Source: SIG77 sp045589595 (lineage in GTDB: Bacteria > Verrucomicrobiota > Lentisphaeria > Victivallales > UBA1829). Taken from it: a DNA stretch of 64,000 nucleotides. Shown here piece after piece: positions 53,912-63,073 of this stretch. Within the stretch, counting starts at the first letter, position 1. Each line of letters starts with the position of its first letter. The stretch is taken from positions 124,001-188,000 of the forward strand of contig JAZNPK010000032.1 in NCBI GenBank assembly GCA_045589595.1. Reading direction: 5' to 3'. A model generated the notes under the pieces. That model was not told where the DNA came from, did not search any database, and saw only the letters and a program-made list of their open reading frames with translations. Position numbers and translations under genes: made by a program.

Positions 53912-55297
53912 TCAGTTTTGCAGGGAACGCTGGATCATGGAGACCGCGTGGCGCATACCTTCGTCCCGGGGCAGTTCTTTTTCGATCTGTTTGATCGCGT
54001 GGATGACCGTGGCATGGGTCCTGCCGCCGAAGGCAGCTCCGATATCCTGCTGGGATGTATTGGTCAGTTTCCGGCAGAGATACATGGCGATCATACGCGG
54101 ATCGGAAATATTTTTCGGCCGTTTCGATCCGGTGAGATCCCGGACCTGAAGCCCGAAATAATCGGCAACCGCTTTCTGGATCGATTCCAGAGACAGACTG
54201 AGATTTTTTTCCTCCGCTTCCTGATCCAGCAGGTCGGCAAGGATCGTTTCCGCCTGTTCCCGTGTGATGTCCTGACCCGCCGCCGCATAGACGGAAAGAC
54301 GGACCACCGCCCCTTTCAGCGGACGGATGTTGGACGTGATATGGGATGCCAGAAATGTCAGCACTTCCTCCCGGAATTTCTGGGGCATCGTTTCCTGCAT
54401 CTGCCGCAGAATGGCAAGACGCGTTTCATACGTGGATGCCGTGATCTGCATGGTCATGCCGGACTGGAAACGGGTGACAAGGCGTTTTTCCAGACCGTGG
54501 ATCTCTGCAGGCGGTTTATCGCTTGTCATAATGATCTGTTTGCTGGCATTGTGCAGGGCGTTGAACGTATTGAAAAACTCTTCCTGAAGTTGCGCTTTTC
54601 CGCCGAGAAAATGAATGTCGTCCACCAGCAGCAGGTCCACATTGCGGAACCGTTCCCGGAAACGGGAATCGCTTTTGCTGCGGAGGGATGAAATATATTC
54701 GTTCAGAAATTCTTCACAGGTCGTATAGCGGATGACTGCCTTCGGATTCCGCGTCGCAACTTCGTTGGCGACCGCCTGGATCAGATGGGTCTTACCCATA
54801 CCGGACCCGCCGTAGATGTACAGCGGATTGCACTGACCCGGCGTCTGTGCCGCCGTCGTCGCCGCTACATAAGCATAACGGTTTTCCTCGCCCACAACAA
54901 AGTTGGCAAAGGTATTTTCCGCCAGACAGTTTTCGGCAGTGCGGCAGATGATCCCGGCAGGTGCTTCCGCAGGTTTTTCCGGAGCGGCAGCTTCCGTCCG
55001 GACAGGTTCCGGTGCAGGGAGCAGAGCCACCGGCGGCGCAATATGACCGAATTCAAAACGGATCTCACGGGGCCCGCCGCAGACAGATGAAACAGCGTCG
55101 GAAAGAATATCACCGTAATTTTCCCGGATCCATTCCGCCGCAAAATCGTCACCGATCCCGAGCCGGAACTCCGTTCCGTCACAAGACAACGGCACGATAT
55201 CCTGAAAATACGTGTCGTATGCACTCTGGGACTGCTGCCTGATCAAATGACAGACAGACTGCCACAGATGCACTGCATCTGCATTTGTTTCGTTCAT
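53912..55297 (-). CDS. dnaA: Chromosomal replication initiator DnaA
   Basis: A 461-residue DnaA. Domain I is at 1-90, a Pro/Ala linker follows, then the AAA+ part with IYGGSGMGKTHLIQAV (Walker A), LLLVDDIHFLGG (Walker B), and the domain IV helix-turn-helix GAAFGGRTHATVIHAI. It opens the origin. The upstream 525 bases look like an origin. Downstream lie PHP, rsmB-like, tatD-like and tcdA rather than dnaN. Confidence 0.97.
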   Translation of the reverse strand: MNETNADAVHLWQSVCHLIRQQSQSAYDTYFQDIVPLSCDGTEFRLGIGDDFAAEWIRENYGDILSDAVSSVCGGPREIRFEFGHIAPPVALLPAPEPVRTEAAAPEKPAEAPAGIICRTAENCLAENTFANFVVGEENRYAYVAATTAAQTPGQCNPLYIYGGSGMGKTHLIQAVANEVATRNPKAVIRYTTCEEFLNEYISSLRSKSDSRFRERFRNVDLLLVDDIHFLGGKAQLQEEFFNTFNALHNASKQIIMTSDKPPAEIHGLEKRLVTRFQSGMTMQITASTYETRLAILRQMQETMPQKFREEVLTFLASHITSNIRPLKGAVVRLSVYAAAGQDITREQAETILADLLDQEAEEKNLSLSLESIQKAVADYFGLQVRDLTGSKRPKNISDPRMIAMYLCRKLTNTSQQDIGAAFGGRTHATVIHAIKQIEKELPRDEGMRHAVSMIQRSLQN

Positions 55298-55822
55298 TGC
55301 TTCCTTACCTGCTTTCTCAACTCTCTCTACTGCTCACGCAGCCGCAGTTTTTCCATCTCTTTCCTGCAAACTGCACGCAGTTCCGCAGACCCGTCCGGAT
55401 ATCACCCCCAGCGTCAAACAAACTCTCGCAGGTAAGATACAACATCATCTTCATCCGTGATCCGGCGGTCTTTTCACACCATGTTATCAACACCAACAAT
55501 GTATCACCTTTTTGCAGTTATCTCAAGTCTTTTTTTGAAAATTTTTTTGAAATATTTTTCCATTTCCCACTTGACACATGCAGAAGGTGTTACATTTGCG
55601 CTAAGTTAGGAAATTTTGTACCTGAAAAACTTTTTTGACGCCCCCGCTGTTATTCTGTCAACTTCTCAAAAGTCAAGCGAAATTTTGAAAAAAAACGGAA
55701 TTTTTTCAGAATGAGCGTAAAAAAAATTTTTTTCAATGACATACGACAGAAAACGCTAAGTTATTGACAAGTTATCAACATTCCGGCAACGATTCTTATG
55801 TTGGTCATATTTGGCAGATTTG
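55298..55822. other. AT-rich intergenic region upstream of dnaA, possible oriC
   Basis: This 525-base region has no gene. It holds two DnaA-box-like words TTATCAACA (55484-55492 and 55772-55780), one base from TTATCCACA, and a ten-base direct repeat CGCTAAGTTA (55599-55608 and 55754-55763). Runs of T and A at 55525-55560 and 55680-55735 would melt easily. Position next to dnaA supports an origin or an autoregulatory region. Confidence 0.5.
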
Positions 55823-56581
55823 TCAGTTTTGTAAAAAATAAGCACCCAGCCCCCTCTCTCTTTTCCGGAGTTCATTCCGCAATTTCCGGTGATCCGGACA
55901 AAATTTTTCCACTTCCCTCCAGAAGGCATCCGAATGATTCATCTGCCGCAGATGACAAAGCTCATGGATGAGGATATATTCCACGATCTCATCCGGCAGA
56001 AGCAGCAGCAGCGCATTCAGAGAGATCGCCCCGCCCCGTGAGGAACAACTGCCCCATCTTCCGCGCTGGATCCGGACGGTACATTGTCCGGGTGTGAAGC
56101 CGAATTTTCCCGCGAGCCCTTCCAGATGCGGAAAAATACATTCCTGTGTGCAGCGTTTGATCACATCGCACAGGGCGTTCCGCACGGCATTTTCATCCAT
56201 CACCGCGCCGCTGACGTGAATGATCTTCCGGTCCAGATCGTACTTCGCTCCTGCCCAGCGGACAGGTCTGTAATGATATTGAATGGCAAAGTCCCCGCCC
56301 AGATATTTCAGAGAAAGAGACCGGGGAAATGCGGGGATCTCACTTGTCTGCGCGGATCGTTTCAGGATCCTGTAGAGCCACGGGATCTGACTTTCCGCAA
56401 ACTTCCGTGCGCTGATTTCGGGCGTAAAAGGCGGCAGTACAACTTCCGCAGAGCCGTCGGGCAGGACACGCAGTCTGATCCGCACCGCCCGGGGTGAGTT
56501 CCGCAGGGTGCAGAATACGCTGCTGCCGTCGGGCAGCATCAGTTCAAAACCGTGTTTCTGTGTATGGTTGTCAGTCTTCAT
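55823..56581 (-). CDS. YgjP-like (DUF45/WLM-type) zinc metallopeptidase
   Basis: A 252-residue protein. VEYILIHELCHLRQMNHSD has the HExxH zinc motif, followed by FWREVEKFCPDHR, the YgjP/DUF45 pattern. The N-terminal part is beta-rich with LRLRVLPDGSAEVVLPP. A cytoplasmic peptidase of unknown target. It precedes the origin-like gap on the same strand as dnaA. Confidence 0.88.
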   Translation of the reverse strand: MKTDNHTQKHGFELMLPDGSSVFCTLRNSPRAVRIRLRVLPDGSAEVVLPPFTPEISARKFAESQIPWLYRILKRSAQTSEIPAFPRSLSLKYLGGDFAIQYHYRPVRWAGAKYDLDRKIIHVSGAVMDENAVRNALCDVIKRCTQECIFPHLEGLAGKFGFTPGQCTVRIQRGRWGSCSSRGGAISLNALLLLLPDEIVEYILIHELCHLRQMNHSDAFWREVEKFCPDHRKLRNELRKRERGLGAYFLQN

Positions 56582-56626
56582 CGTTCCGTATTATAGCGCG
56601 TGTACCTGAAAAAGCAAATACCGGGC

Positions 56627-56656
56627 TTGAAAAAATGGAAAACGGTATCATATTAA
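56627..56656 (+). promoter_or_regulatory. Promoter before the DJ-1-like gene and tgt
   Basis: TTGAAA (56627-56632), 18 bases, TATTAA (56651-56656), about 70 bases before the start codon. Confidence 0.6.
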
Positions 56657-56725
56657 TGAATGAAGCGTACAGTAAAAAACAGGAATCAGCGGCATCATCG
56701 GGTGTCGTAAAAGGACAGAACACAG

Positions 56726-57286
56726 ATGGAAAAACAGGTCTTTATCATTCTTGCGGAAGGTTTTGAAGAAATCGAGGCAGTGGCACCGGCAGACATTCTG
56801 AAACGGCTGGGATGCAGCGTGACGCTGGTGGGCTTGAACAGCAGAACCGTTTCCGGCGCGCACGGGATCCGCGTGGAGGCGGACAGTCTTCTGGCAGAGA
56901 CATGTTTTGAACAGGCAGATGCCATTGTTCTTCCCGGCGGTCTGCCGGGCGCGACCAATCTCCGGGATGATGCCGCAGTGATCGAACTGCTCCGGAAACA
57001 GGATCGTGCGGGAAAGATCTGTGCTGCCATCTGCGCGGCTCCTGCGGTCCTGGAATTTGCGGGGATCGTCCGCGGCAGAACGGTCACCGGTTACCCCGGC
57101 TGCGAAAAGCTGTCCGGCTCGGCAACTCTTCAATTTACCGGCAAGCCTTCCGAACGGTGTGAAAATCTGGTGACGGGCAGAGGTCCGGGCGCCGCATTCG
57201 ACTTCGGCTGCGAACTGGCTGCCGCTCTCGGCTATTCTCCGGAAGAGACCGGAAATCTGATGAAAGGCATGTTGGTGAACGCATGA
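56726..57286 (+). CDS. DJ-1/PfpI family protein
   Basis: A 186-residue DJ-1/ThiJ protein. ILAEGFEEIEAVAPADILKR with the conserved Glu, VLPGGLPGATNL, and the nucleophile Cys in AAICAAPAVL are clear. The length fits the YajL/DJ-1 branch. Roles in this branch include glyoxalase or deglycase activity and oxidative stress; I cannot choose. The stop overlaps tgt by four bases. Confidence 0.9.
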   Translation: MEKQVFIILAEGFEEIEAVAPADILKRLGCSVTLVGLNSRTVSGAHGIRVEADSLLAETCFEQADAIVLPGGLPGATNLRDDAAVIELLRKQDRAGKICAAICAAPAVLEFAGIVRGRTVTGYPGCEKLSGSATLQFTGKPSERCENLVTGRGPGAAFDFGCELAAALGYSPEETGNLMKGMLVNA

Positions 57287-58386
57287 TCTCCCATTACACG
57301 CTGTTGAAACGCGCCACCGGAGGCTCACGGGCAAGACTCGGTTTGCTGGCGACCCCCCACGGTGTGATCCGGACGCCGGTATTTATGCCGGTGGGGACCA
57401 GAGCCACTGTGAAAGCCATGTCGCCCCGGGAACTGGAAGAGCTGGGCGCCCAGATCATTCTGGGCAATACTTATCATCTTTTTCTGCGTCCGGGAGATGA
57501 ACTCATAGCCCGGGCGGGCGGTCTGCATCAGTTTGAAAACTGGCAGCATCCGATCCTGACAGACAGCGGCGGATTTCAGGTGTTCAGCCTTGCCCAACTC
57601 CGGAAGATGAAGCCGGACGGTGTGGAATTTTCCTCTCATATCGATGGATCGCGCTTTTTTCTCGGCCCCCGTGAATCCATCCGGATCCAGCGGAATCTGA
57701 ACAGCGATATCGTGATGGCGTTCGATGAATGTACGCCTTATCCCTGCACTCATGAAGATGCGGAAAAATCTCTGGAGATCACTCTGCGCTGGGCGGATAT
57801 GTCCCGGAATCAGCCGTTGAATGACGGTCAGCAGATGTTCGGCATCGTGCAGGGCAGTGTGTTCAAAGATCTCCGGGAACGGGCGGTCAAAGCCATGGTG
57901 GATCTGGATTTCAACGGGTACGCCATCGGCGGTGTATCTGTCGGCGAAAAAGAAGAGGAAATGTTCCACGCCATGGATTGGACTGCACCGTATCTGCCCG
58001 AGGACAAACCGCGGTATCTGATGGGTGTCGGGACGCCGAAACAGATCCTTGAAGGCGTGAAACGCGGGATCGATATGTTCGATTGCGTGATGCCCACCCG
58101 GCTGGCAAGACACGCTTCCGCATTTCTCCGCGGCGGCACATGTGTTCAGGCGAAAGCTGCAAAATACCGTGAGATCCTGGATGAACCGCTGGATCCGTTG
58201 TGCAGCTGCTACTGCTGTAAAAACTTCAGCAAAGGCTATGTCAGACATCTGCTGAATGTGGATGAGATCCTGGGCATCCGGCTGCTCACCATCCATAATC
58301 TCCACTATTTCCTGTCCCTGATGGAACGGATCCGCAGTGCCATTGCAGACGGTACCCTTGAAGCGCAGGGCGACGCCATTCTCTGA
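57283..58386 (+). CDS. tgt: tRNA-guanine transglycosylase
   Basis: A 367-residue Tgt. GGFQVFSLAQLRKMKPDGVEF, VMAFDECTPYP with the first Asp, GIVQGS, and FDCVMPTRLARHA with the catalytic Asp are visible. The zinc site is CSCYCC with a later His. It inserts preQ1 into tRNA anticodons. No preQ1 riboswitch or queC-F genes are in the window. Confidence 0.97.
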   Translation: MISHYTLLKRATGGSRARLGLLATPHGVIRTPVFMPVGTRATVKAMSPRELEELGAQIILGNTYHLFLRPGDELIARAGGLHQFENWQHPILTDSGGFQVFSLAQLRKMKPDGVEFSSHIDGSRFFLGPRESIRIQRNLNSDIVMAFDECTPYPCTHEDAEKSLEITLRWADMSRNQPLNDGQQMFGIVQGSVFKDLRERAVKAMVDLDFNGYAIGGVSVGEKEEEMFHAMDWTAPYLPEDKPRYLMGVGTPKQILEGVKRGIDMFDCVMPTRLARHASAFLRGGTCVQAKAAKYREILDEPLDPLCSCYCCKNFSKGYVRHLLNVDEILGIRLLTIHNLHYFLSLMERIRSAIADGTLEAQGDAIL

Positions 58387-58391
58387 TCCGG

Positions 58392-59246
58392 TCAGACTCC
58401 GGTGCTGTGGAGAAAATCCATAATGATGGTGTGGGCGGGCTTTGTTTTATTGATCCCGTGAAATGCAATGACCTGCTGCCGGTCTCTGTTGAGATAAAGG
58501 TACTGACCGTACATCCCGCCTTTTGCGAAGCCGCCGTAACAGGGTTTGAATTCAAATCTGCCCAGAGCTTTCTGCACAAATCCCGGCGTGAGATATTGTC
58601 TGCCGCCGTACATGCCGTTCTGAAGATACAGGATCCCCAGTTTGAGCATATCGTCCGTTGTGATATACAGACCCGTTGCGCCGATGGGATATCCCTGCGG
58701 ACAGGTCGAAAACGCATATTCCCTGAACTTCATGGGTACCAGCAGATCCGTCCGGAGAAAATCGCTGAGGAGCAAGCCTGTTTTTTCTGTGACGATGCGT
58801 GACAGCAGGTAGAACGCCCCGTCGCTGTAAACGGAAACTGTTCCGGGCGGATGGGGCAATTTCCGGGAAAGGACAATGGACAGCAGATCGTCCGTTCCGT
58901 ATTCCGGCATAATATCGCAGTCGATGTCGAGAAAACCCTGTCCGATGCCGATGGTATGCGTCAGGGCGTGGGCGATTGTGACCTGTTTCCATGCGGGATC
59001 GTGATCCGGCGGGAATCTGTCCTGAAAAATGGGATATACGGGATCATCCGTATGGAGCAGCCCCCGGTCTTCCAGCATCCCGATGGCTGTTACAACAAAT
59101 GCTTTTGCTACAGAATAACAGTTTCTGCAGTTGGCAGCCTGTTGAAAATCGGCACGGCGGATCTCTCCGTGATCGTATTCGCACACAGAATAGATGTTCA
59201 ATTCCTTTTCAGCGATCAGATCACGGAGTTTGTCAAAGTCGATCAT
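58392..59246 (-). CDS. Beta-lactamase-family serine hydrolase
   Basis: A 284-residue class C-like hydrolase. YSVAKAFVVT gives the S-x-x-K; YSDGAFYLL the Tyr motif (YSD instead of YAN); GGFAKGGMYGQ and FHGINK are near the third motif. It is probably a carboxylesterase or D-amino peptidase, not an antibiotic resistance enzyme. No signal peptide. The ATG at 59246 follows the stop of the esterase gene by five bases; both form an operon. Confidence 0.8.
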   Translation of the reverse strand: MIDFDKLRDLIAEKELNIYSVCEYDHGEIRRADFQQAANCRNCYSVAKAFVVTAIGMLEDRGLLHTDDPVYPIFQDRFPPDHDPAWKQVTIAHALTHTIGIGQGFLDIDCDIMPEYGTDDLLSIVLSRKLPHPPGTVSVYSDGAFYLLSRIVTEKTGLLLSDFLRTDLLVPMKFREYAFSTCPQGYPIGATGLYITTDDMLKLGILYLQNGMYGGRQYLTPGFVQKALGRFEFKPCYGGFAKGGMYGQYLYLNRDRQQVIAFHGINKTKPAHTIIMDFLHSTGV

Positions 59247-59251
59247 CCTGC

Positions 59252-60187
59252 TTATTCCTGCCACAGAGGCAGCATGACTTTCCAGGCGTCATCGGCGTAG
59301 AAACGGTGATCGCCTTCCCCGATGACCATGTGGCATTTTCCGCCTGCACCCTGTTCCTCATAGAAAGCGTGGAGCCGTTCAAATTCCTTCTGCGCGTCCG
59401 CCAGCGGGAAAATGGGATCGAATCTGCCGCAGACCAGCACCAGGTTTCGGGGCGCGGTGAGACTGAGGATGTCGGCAACTTCGCCCAGTTCCAGCAGACC
59501 GGGAATGTAATTGCAGATACAGTGACGGATGGACATGATACTTGCCTGATAGGTGGAGAATGCACAGGAGGGCATCACATGAGTCAGACGGGTCAGTGCC
59601 GCACCCGCATAAATGGATGTGGTGCCGCCTCCGGAATTTCCCATAACGCCCACGTGAGTCATATCAAAATCGCCCCGTTCCGCCATATAATCGATCACAC
59701 GGTCCACATCGAACACGCGGTCGCCAACCATGGTCCTGCCGTGAAGAAGGGTGTTCAGACCGGACGGCCAGAGACAGCCGGGTTCCTGATTCACATTTTC
59801 GCTGTGAACGCCCATGGCACGCTGTTCCAGACAGATGGCGGCAATGCCCCGTTTCATACAGCCGATGGCAAAGTCGCGGTCGCCTTCCACCGGGATCGGC
59901 GTCACTTCATCGTGCCAGTCAACGGCAATGGATGTATGCATCCCGGTGGAGTGTCCCTGAAGGCAGATGAACGCACGGTAGGGGGCGGGCATATCTTTCG
60001 GCAGACACAGATAAATGTAATTGGTGAAATCCTCTTCCATCTGCAGGGAGATTTTTTCAATGGTGCCGTATTCACATTCCCGTTTCCAGAGACTTTTGGG
60101 GGCAAGGTCGCACCGGGGCCCGGCAAGACGTTCCGTGATTCCGAGTTTATCGGTCAGATCCTTCCGCAAAACTTTTTTGATCGCCAT
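59252..60187 (-). CDS. Alpha/beta hydrolase (acetyl xylan esterase-like, dienelactone type)
   Basis: A 311-residue alpha/beta hydrolase. The nucleophile elbow is GNSGGGTTS; FICLQGHSTGMH holds the oxyanion loop; CGRFDPIFP and GDHRFYADD provide Asp and His. It probably removes acetyl or other esters from sugars. No signal peptide. The ATG at 60187 has GAGG upstream; an ATG at 60202 is also possible. Divergent from the sialidase gene. Confidence 0.8.
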   Translation of the reverse strand: MAIKKVLRKDLTDKLGITERLAGPRCDLAPKSLWKRECEYGTIEKISLQMEEDFTNYIYLCLPKDMPAPYRAFICLQGHSTGMHTSIAVDWHDEVTPIPVEGDRDFAIGCMKRGIAAICLEQRAMGVHSENVNQEPGCLWPSGLNTLLHGRTMVGDRVFDVDRVIDYMAERGDFDMTHVGVMGNSGGGTTSIYAGAALTRLTHVMPSCAFSTYQASIMSIRHCICNYIPGLLELGEVADILSLTAPRNLVLVCGRFDPIFPLADAQKEFERLHAFYEEQGAGGKCHMVIGEGDHRFYADDAWKVMLPLWQE

Positions 60188-60232
60188 GTTGTTTTTCCTC
60201 ATGTTTGTATGTTAGCTTACAGGATTATGTTT

Positions 60233-60260
60233 ACAATACCATGCCCGCAAAAAAATGCAA
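60233..60260 (-). promoter_or_regulatory. Promoter of the esterase/serine hydrolase pair
   Basis: On the minus strand TTGCAT (60260-60255), 16 bases, TATTGT (60238-60233). Confidence 0.5.
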
Positions 60261-60289
60261 ATTGTTTTCTGTATTTCTGCACCGGTTCC

Positions 60290-60318
60290 TTGCAAAAAAA
60301 TCTCCGGCATTGTATAGT
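60290..60318 (+). promoter_or_regulatory. Promoter of the sialidase gene
   Basis: TTGCAA (60290-60295), 17 bases, TATAGT (60313-60318), about 35 bases before the start. It is back-to-back with the esterase promoter, with about 30 bases between, so one regulator could act on both. Confidence 0.6.
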
Positions 60319-60353
60319 AGTCCCGGAAAAACATCCCGCACAGGAGAAAAAAT

Positions 60354-61436
60354 ATGAATACAATGATTTCTGTTCCCGGCGAAAAACATGAACCTTCCAA
60401 CCGGACCTTTCAGGGGATCCCCGGTATCGAATCCACAGCTTCCGGCAGACTTTATGCTGTCTGGTACGGCGGTGGAAACGGGGAGGGACCCGACAACTTT
60501 GTTCTGCTGTCCATTTCCGATAACGGCGGTATTTCCTGGGGCGATCCCATCCGCGTGATCGATCCGGAAGAAAAAAATATCCGCGCCTTTGATCCGGCAT
60601 TGTTCTGTGCGCCGGACGGCAGACTGTTTGTCTTCTGGACCCAGTGCTGTTCCGAAAAGAAAGGCGATATTTTTGACGGCAGACACGGTGTCTGGATCTC
60701 CGTCTGCGATGAACCGGATGCCCCCGCCGGAGAACTGGTCTTTTCCGCTCCGCGCCGCATTTGCGACGGCGTGATGATGAACAAACCTGCTGTCCTTGCC
60801 GACGGCACCTGGGCGCTGCCGGTATCGCTCTGGAACGTAAATCATGAACGCTGTCCGGAAGACCTTGCCGGCGCAAAAATGGTGGTCAGCACAGATGGCG
60901 GCGTCACATTCACGGAACGCGGTTCTGTCCGGATCCCCGCAGATGAAGCCAGTTTCGATGAACATTCCATCTACGAAAAAGATGCCGGTACACTGGCAAT
61001 GCTGATCCGTACGAAACACGGTTATTATGAAGCGTTTTCTGTTGATCAGGGATATACCTGGAGCGCACCTGTTCCCTCGGCGGTGACGGGACCCAACTCC
61101 AGAGCCTTCATCGGCAGACTCCGGTCCGGCGAACTGCTGCTCATCCACAACGACAGCTCCTGCAGACGATGGAATATGACTGCCGAACTTTCCCGCGATA
61201 ACGGCAAAACGTGGTACGCACGGATCCTGCTCGATCCCCGCTGCGAAACGTCGTATCCCGATGCCGCGCAGCTCCCCGACGGCAGGATCGCCATCATCTA
61301 CGATTTCAACCGGTATCACGGCGGATACATCCTCTGTACCGTCCTCGACGAAGACGATATCCGCGCCGGAAAACTGACCGGGTCCAACAGCCGTGCCGCC
61401 TCCCTTGTGCATGTGCTGCCCCATTGCATCCGGTAA
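60354..61436 (+). CDS. BNR-repeat exo-sialidase-like protein
   Basis: A 360-residue beta-propeller. Asp-box repeats are plain: SISDNGGISWG, VSTDGGVTFT, SVDQGYTWS and LSRDNGKTWY. The sialidase-like YAVWYGGGNGEGPDN and the late SYPDAAQLPDGRIAIIYD are present. It probably cleaves a terminal sugar such as sialic acid. No signal peptide, so it would act on imported oligosaccharides. Functionally in line with the sialate esterases at 23.7-27.9 kb. Confidence 0.85.
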   Translation: MNTMISVPGEKHEPSNRTFQGIPGIESTASGRLYAVWYGGGNGEGPDNFVLLSISDNGGISWGDPIRVIDPEEKNIRAFDPALFCAPDGRLFVFWTQCCSEKKGDIFDGRHGVWISVCDEPDAPAGELVFSAPRRICDGVMMNKPAVLADGTWALPVSLWNVNHERCPEDLAGAKMVVSTDGGVTFTERGSVRIPADEASFDEHSIYEKDAGTLAMLIRTKHGYYEAFSVDQGYTWSAPVPSAVTGPNSRAFIGRLRSGELLLIHNDSSCRRWNMTAELSRDNGKTWYARILLDPRCETSYPDAAQLPDGRIAIIYDFNRYHGGYILCTVLDEDDIRAGKLTGSNSRAASLVHVLPHCIR

Positions 61437-61538
61437 AACGGAAAGAAAAAAATCTCTGCGGAACAGACTTTTTCAGTCGCCTGCTTGTCTATCTGTGAAC
61501 GGAACGCCCCCGTAAACAGAACACAAGGAGGTACGAAA

Positions 61539-63071
61539 ATGGAAAACAGAATGTTCTGCCGGCAATGTCAGGAAACCTGCAGAAATACAGGCTGCACCCG
61601 GACCGGTATGTGTGGAAAAACAGATGCCACATCCAATCTGATGGATCAACTCCTTCAGCAGCTGCAGATCATTGCTCTGACACGCAGACCGGACCGCAAT
61701 ACCGCACGCTTTGCCGCCCATTCCCTGTTTATGACGGTGACAAACGCCAATTTCGATCCCGCCCGGATCGCCGCACAACTGAACCGGGCAAAGGAACTGG
61801 CGGACAGCGATCACGCCGGTCTTGTTCCGCCGCCCGATGAAAATGTCCGTTCCCTCCGCGAACTGCTCATCTGCGGTTTGAAAGGGATCGCCGCATACGC
61901 CGAACACGCCGCCATCCTCGGAAAAGAAGACGATGCCGTCCGGCAGTTTCTGTTCAAGGCGCTGGCGGCGGGCGCAGTCGAAACATCCGTACCGGTTCTG
62001 CTGGAACTGGTGATGGAAGCCGGAACTGCGGCGGTAAAGACCATGGCGATGCTGGACGAAGCCAATACTGCCGCTTTCGGTACGCCGGAGATCACCACGG
62101 TCAGAACCGGAACCGGTATCCGCCCCGGCATCCTTGTCTCCGGACACGATCTGCTTGATTTGAAAGAACTTCTGATGCAGACTGCCGATGAGGAAATCGA
62201 TGTTTACACCCACGGGGAAATGCTGCCCGCCCACGCTTATCCCGGATTGAAAAAATATCCGCATCTCTTCGGAAATTACGGCGGCGCATGGTATTGGCAG
62301 GGAAGTGATTTCGCCTCATTCTGCGGTCCCGTTCTTATGACGACCAACTGTATTATCCCGGTCCTGCCATCTTATGCCGACCGCATTTTCACCACCGGTG
62401 CCGCCGGATATCCCGGAGTGCCGCATATTCCGGACAGACCGCCGGGCGGGATGAAAGATTTTTCAAAGATCATCGCTCTGGCAAAGACCTGTCCGCCGCC
62501 GCGGCAGCTGGAAAACGGCGAACTCGTCTGCGGGTTCGCTCACGGACAGGTTTGTGCGTTGGCAGACAGGATCGCTGAGGCTGTACGCTCCGGTACGATC
62601 CGCCGGTTTATCGTTATGGCAGGCTGTGACGGCAGACAGTCAAGCCGTTCCTACTATTCCGGTGTCGCCGCCGCACTGCCGCCGGATACGGTGATCCTGA
62701 CTGCCGGATGCGCCAAGTACCGCTATCATAAACTGGTGTCCAGAGAGATCGGCGGCATCCCCGCAGTTCTCGATGCGGGACAGTGCAACGATTGTTACAG
62801 CATCGTACTTATCGCATTGAAACTCAAAGAGATCTTCGGTCTGGACGATCTGAACAAACTGCCTCTTTCCTTTGACATCGCATGGTATGAACAGAAAGCG
62901 GTGGCGGTGCTGCTGGCTCTGCTGGCTCTCGGATTCAGAAAAATCAGGCTGGGGCCCACATTCCCCGCGTTTCTTACGCCGGATGTGATGAAGGTCCTGG
63001 CGGAAAACTTTGATATCCGGGGGATCACCACCCCGGAAAAAGATGTGGCGGACATGATGAACGGAAAATAA
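61539..63071 (+). CDS. hcp: Hydroxylamine reductase (hybrid cluster protein)
   Basis: A 510-residue Hcp. The N-terminal cubane ligands C7-x2-C10-x8-C19-x5-C25 are of the anaerobe type. VYTHGEMLPAHAYP, TTNCIIPV, GCAKYRYHKL and DAGQCNDCYS provide the hybrid cluster. It reduces hydroxylamine or NO in nitrosative stress and suits an anaerobe. AAGGAGG stands before the ATG at 61539. It converges with the TauE gene. Confidence 0.96.
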   Translation: MENRMFCRQCQETCRNTGCTRTGMCGKTDATSNLMDQLLQQLQIIALTRRPDRNTARFAAHSLFMTVTNANFDPARIAAQLNRAKELADSDHAGLVPPPDENVRSLRELLICGLKGIAAYAEHAAILGKEDDAVRQFLFKALAAGAVETSVPVLLELVMEAGTAAVKTMAMLDEANTAAFGTPEITTVRTGTGIRPGILVSGHDLLDLKELLMQTADEEIDVYTHGEMLPAHAYPGLKKYPHLFGNYGGAWYWQGSDFASFCGPVLMTTNCIIPVLPSYADRIFTTGAAGYPGVPHIPDRPPGGMKDFSKIIALAKTCPPPRQLENGELVCGFAHGQVCALADRIAEAVRSGTIRRFIVMAGCDGRQSSRSYYSGVAAALPPDTVILTAGCAKYRYHKLVSREIGGIPAVLDAGQCNDCYSIVLIALKLKEIFGLDDLNKLPLSFDIAWYEQKAVAVLLALLALGFRKIRLGPTFPAFLTPDVMKVLAENFDIRGITTPEKDVADMMNGK

Positions 63072-63073
63072 AT

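Noticed and set aside
57250..57290. preQ1 riboswitch before tgt
   Set aside because: tgt overlaps the DJ-1-like gene by four bases and no aptamer-like sequence is visible.
58392..59246. Beta-lactam resistance gene
   Set aside because: The S-x-x-K is present but the second motif is YSD and the protein lacks a signal peptide; it is more like an esterase of the beta-lactamase family.
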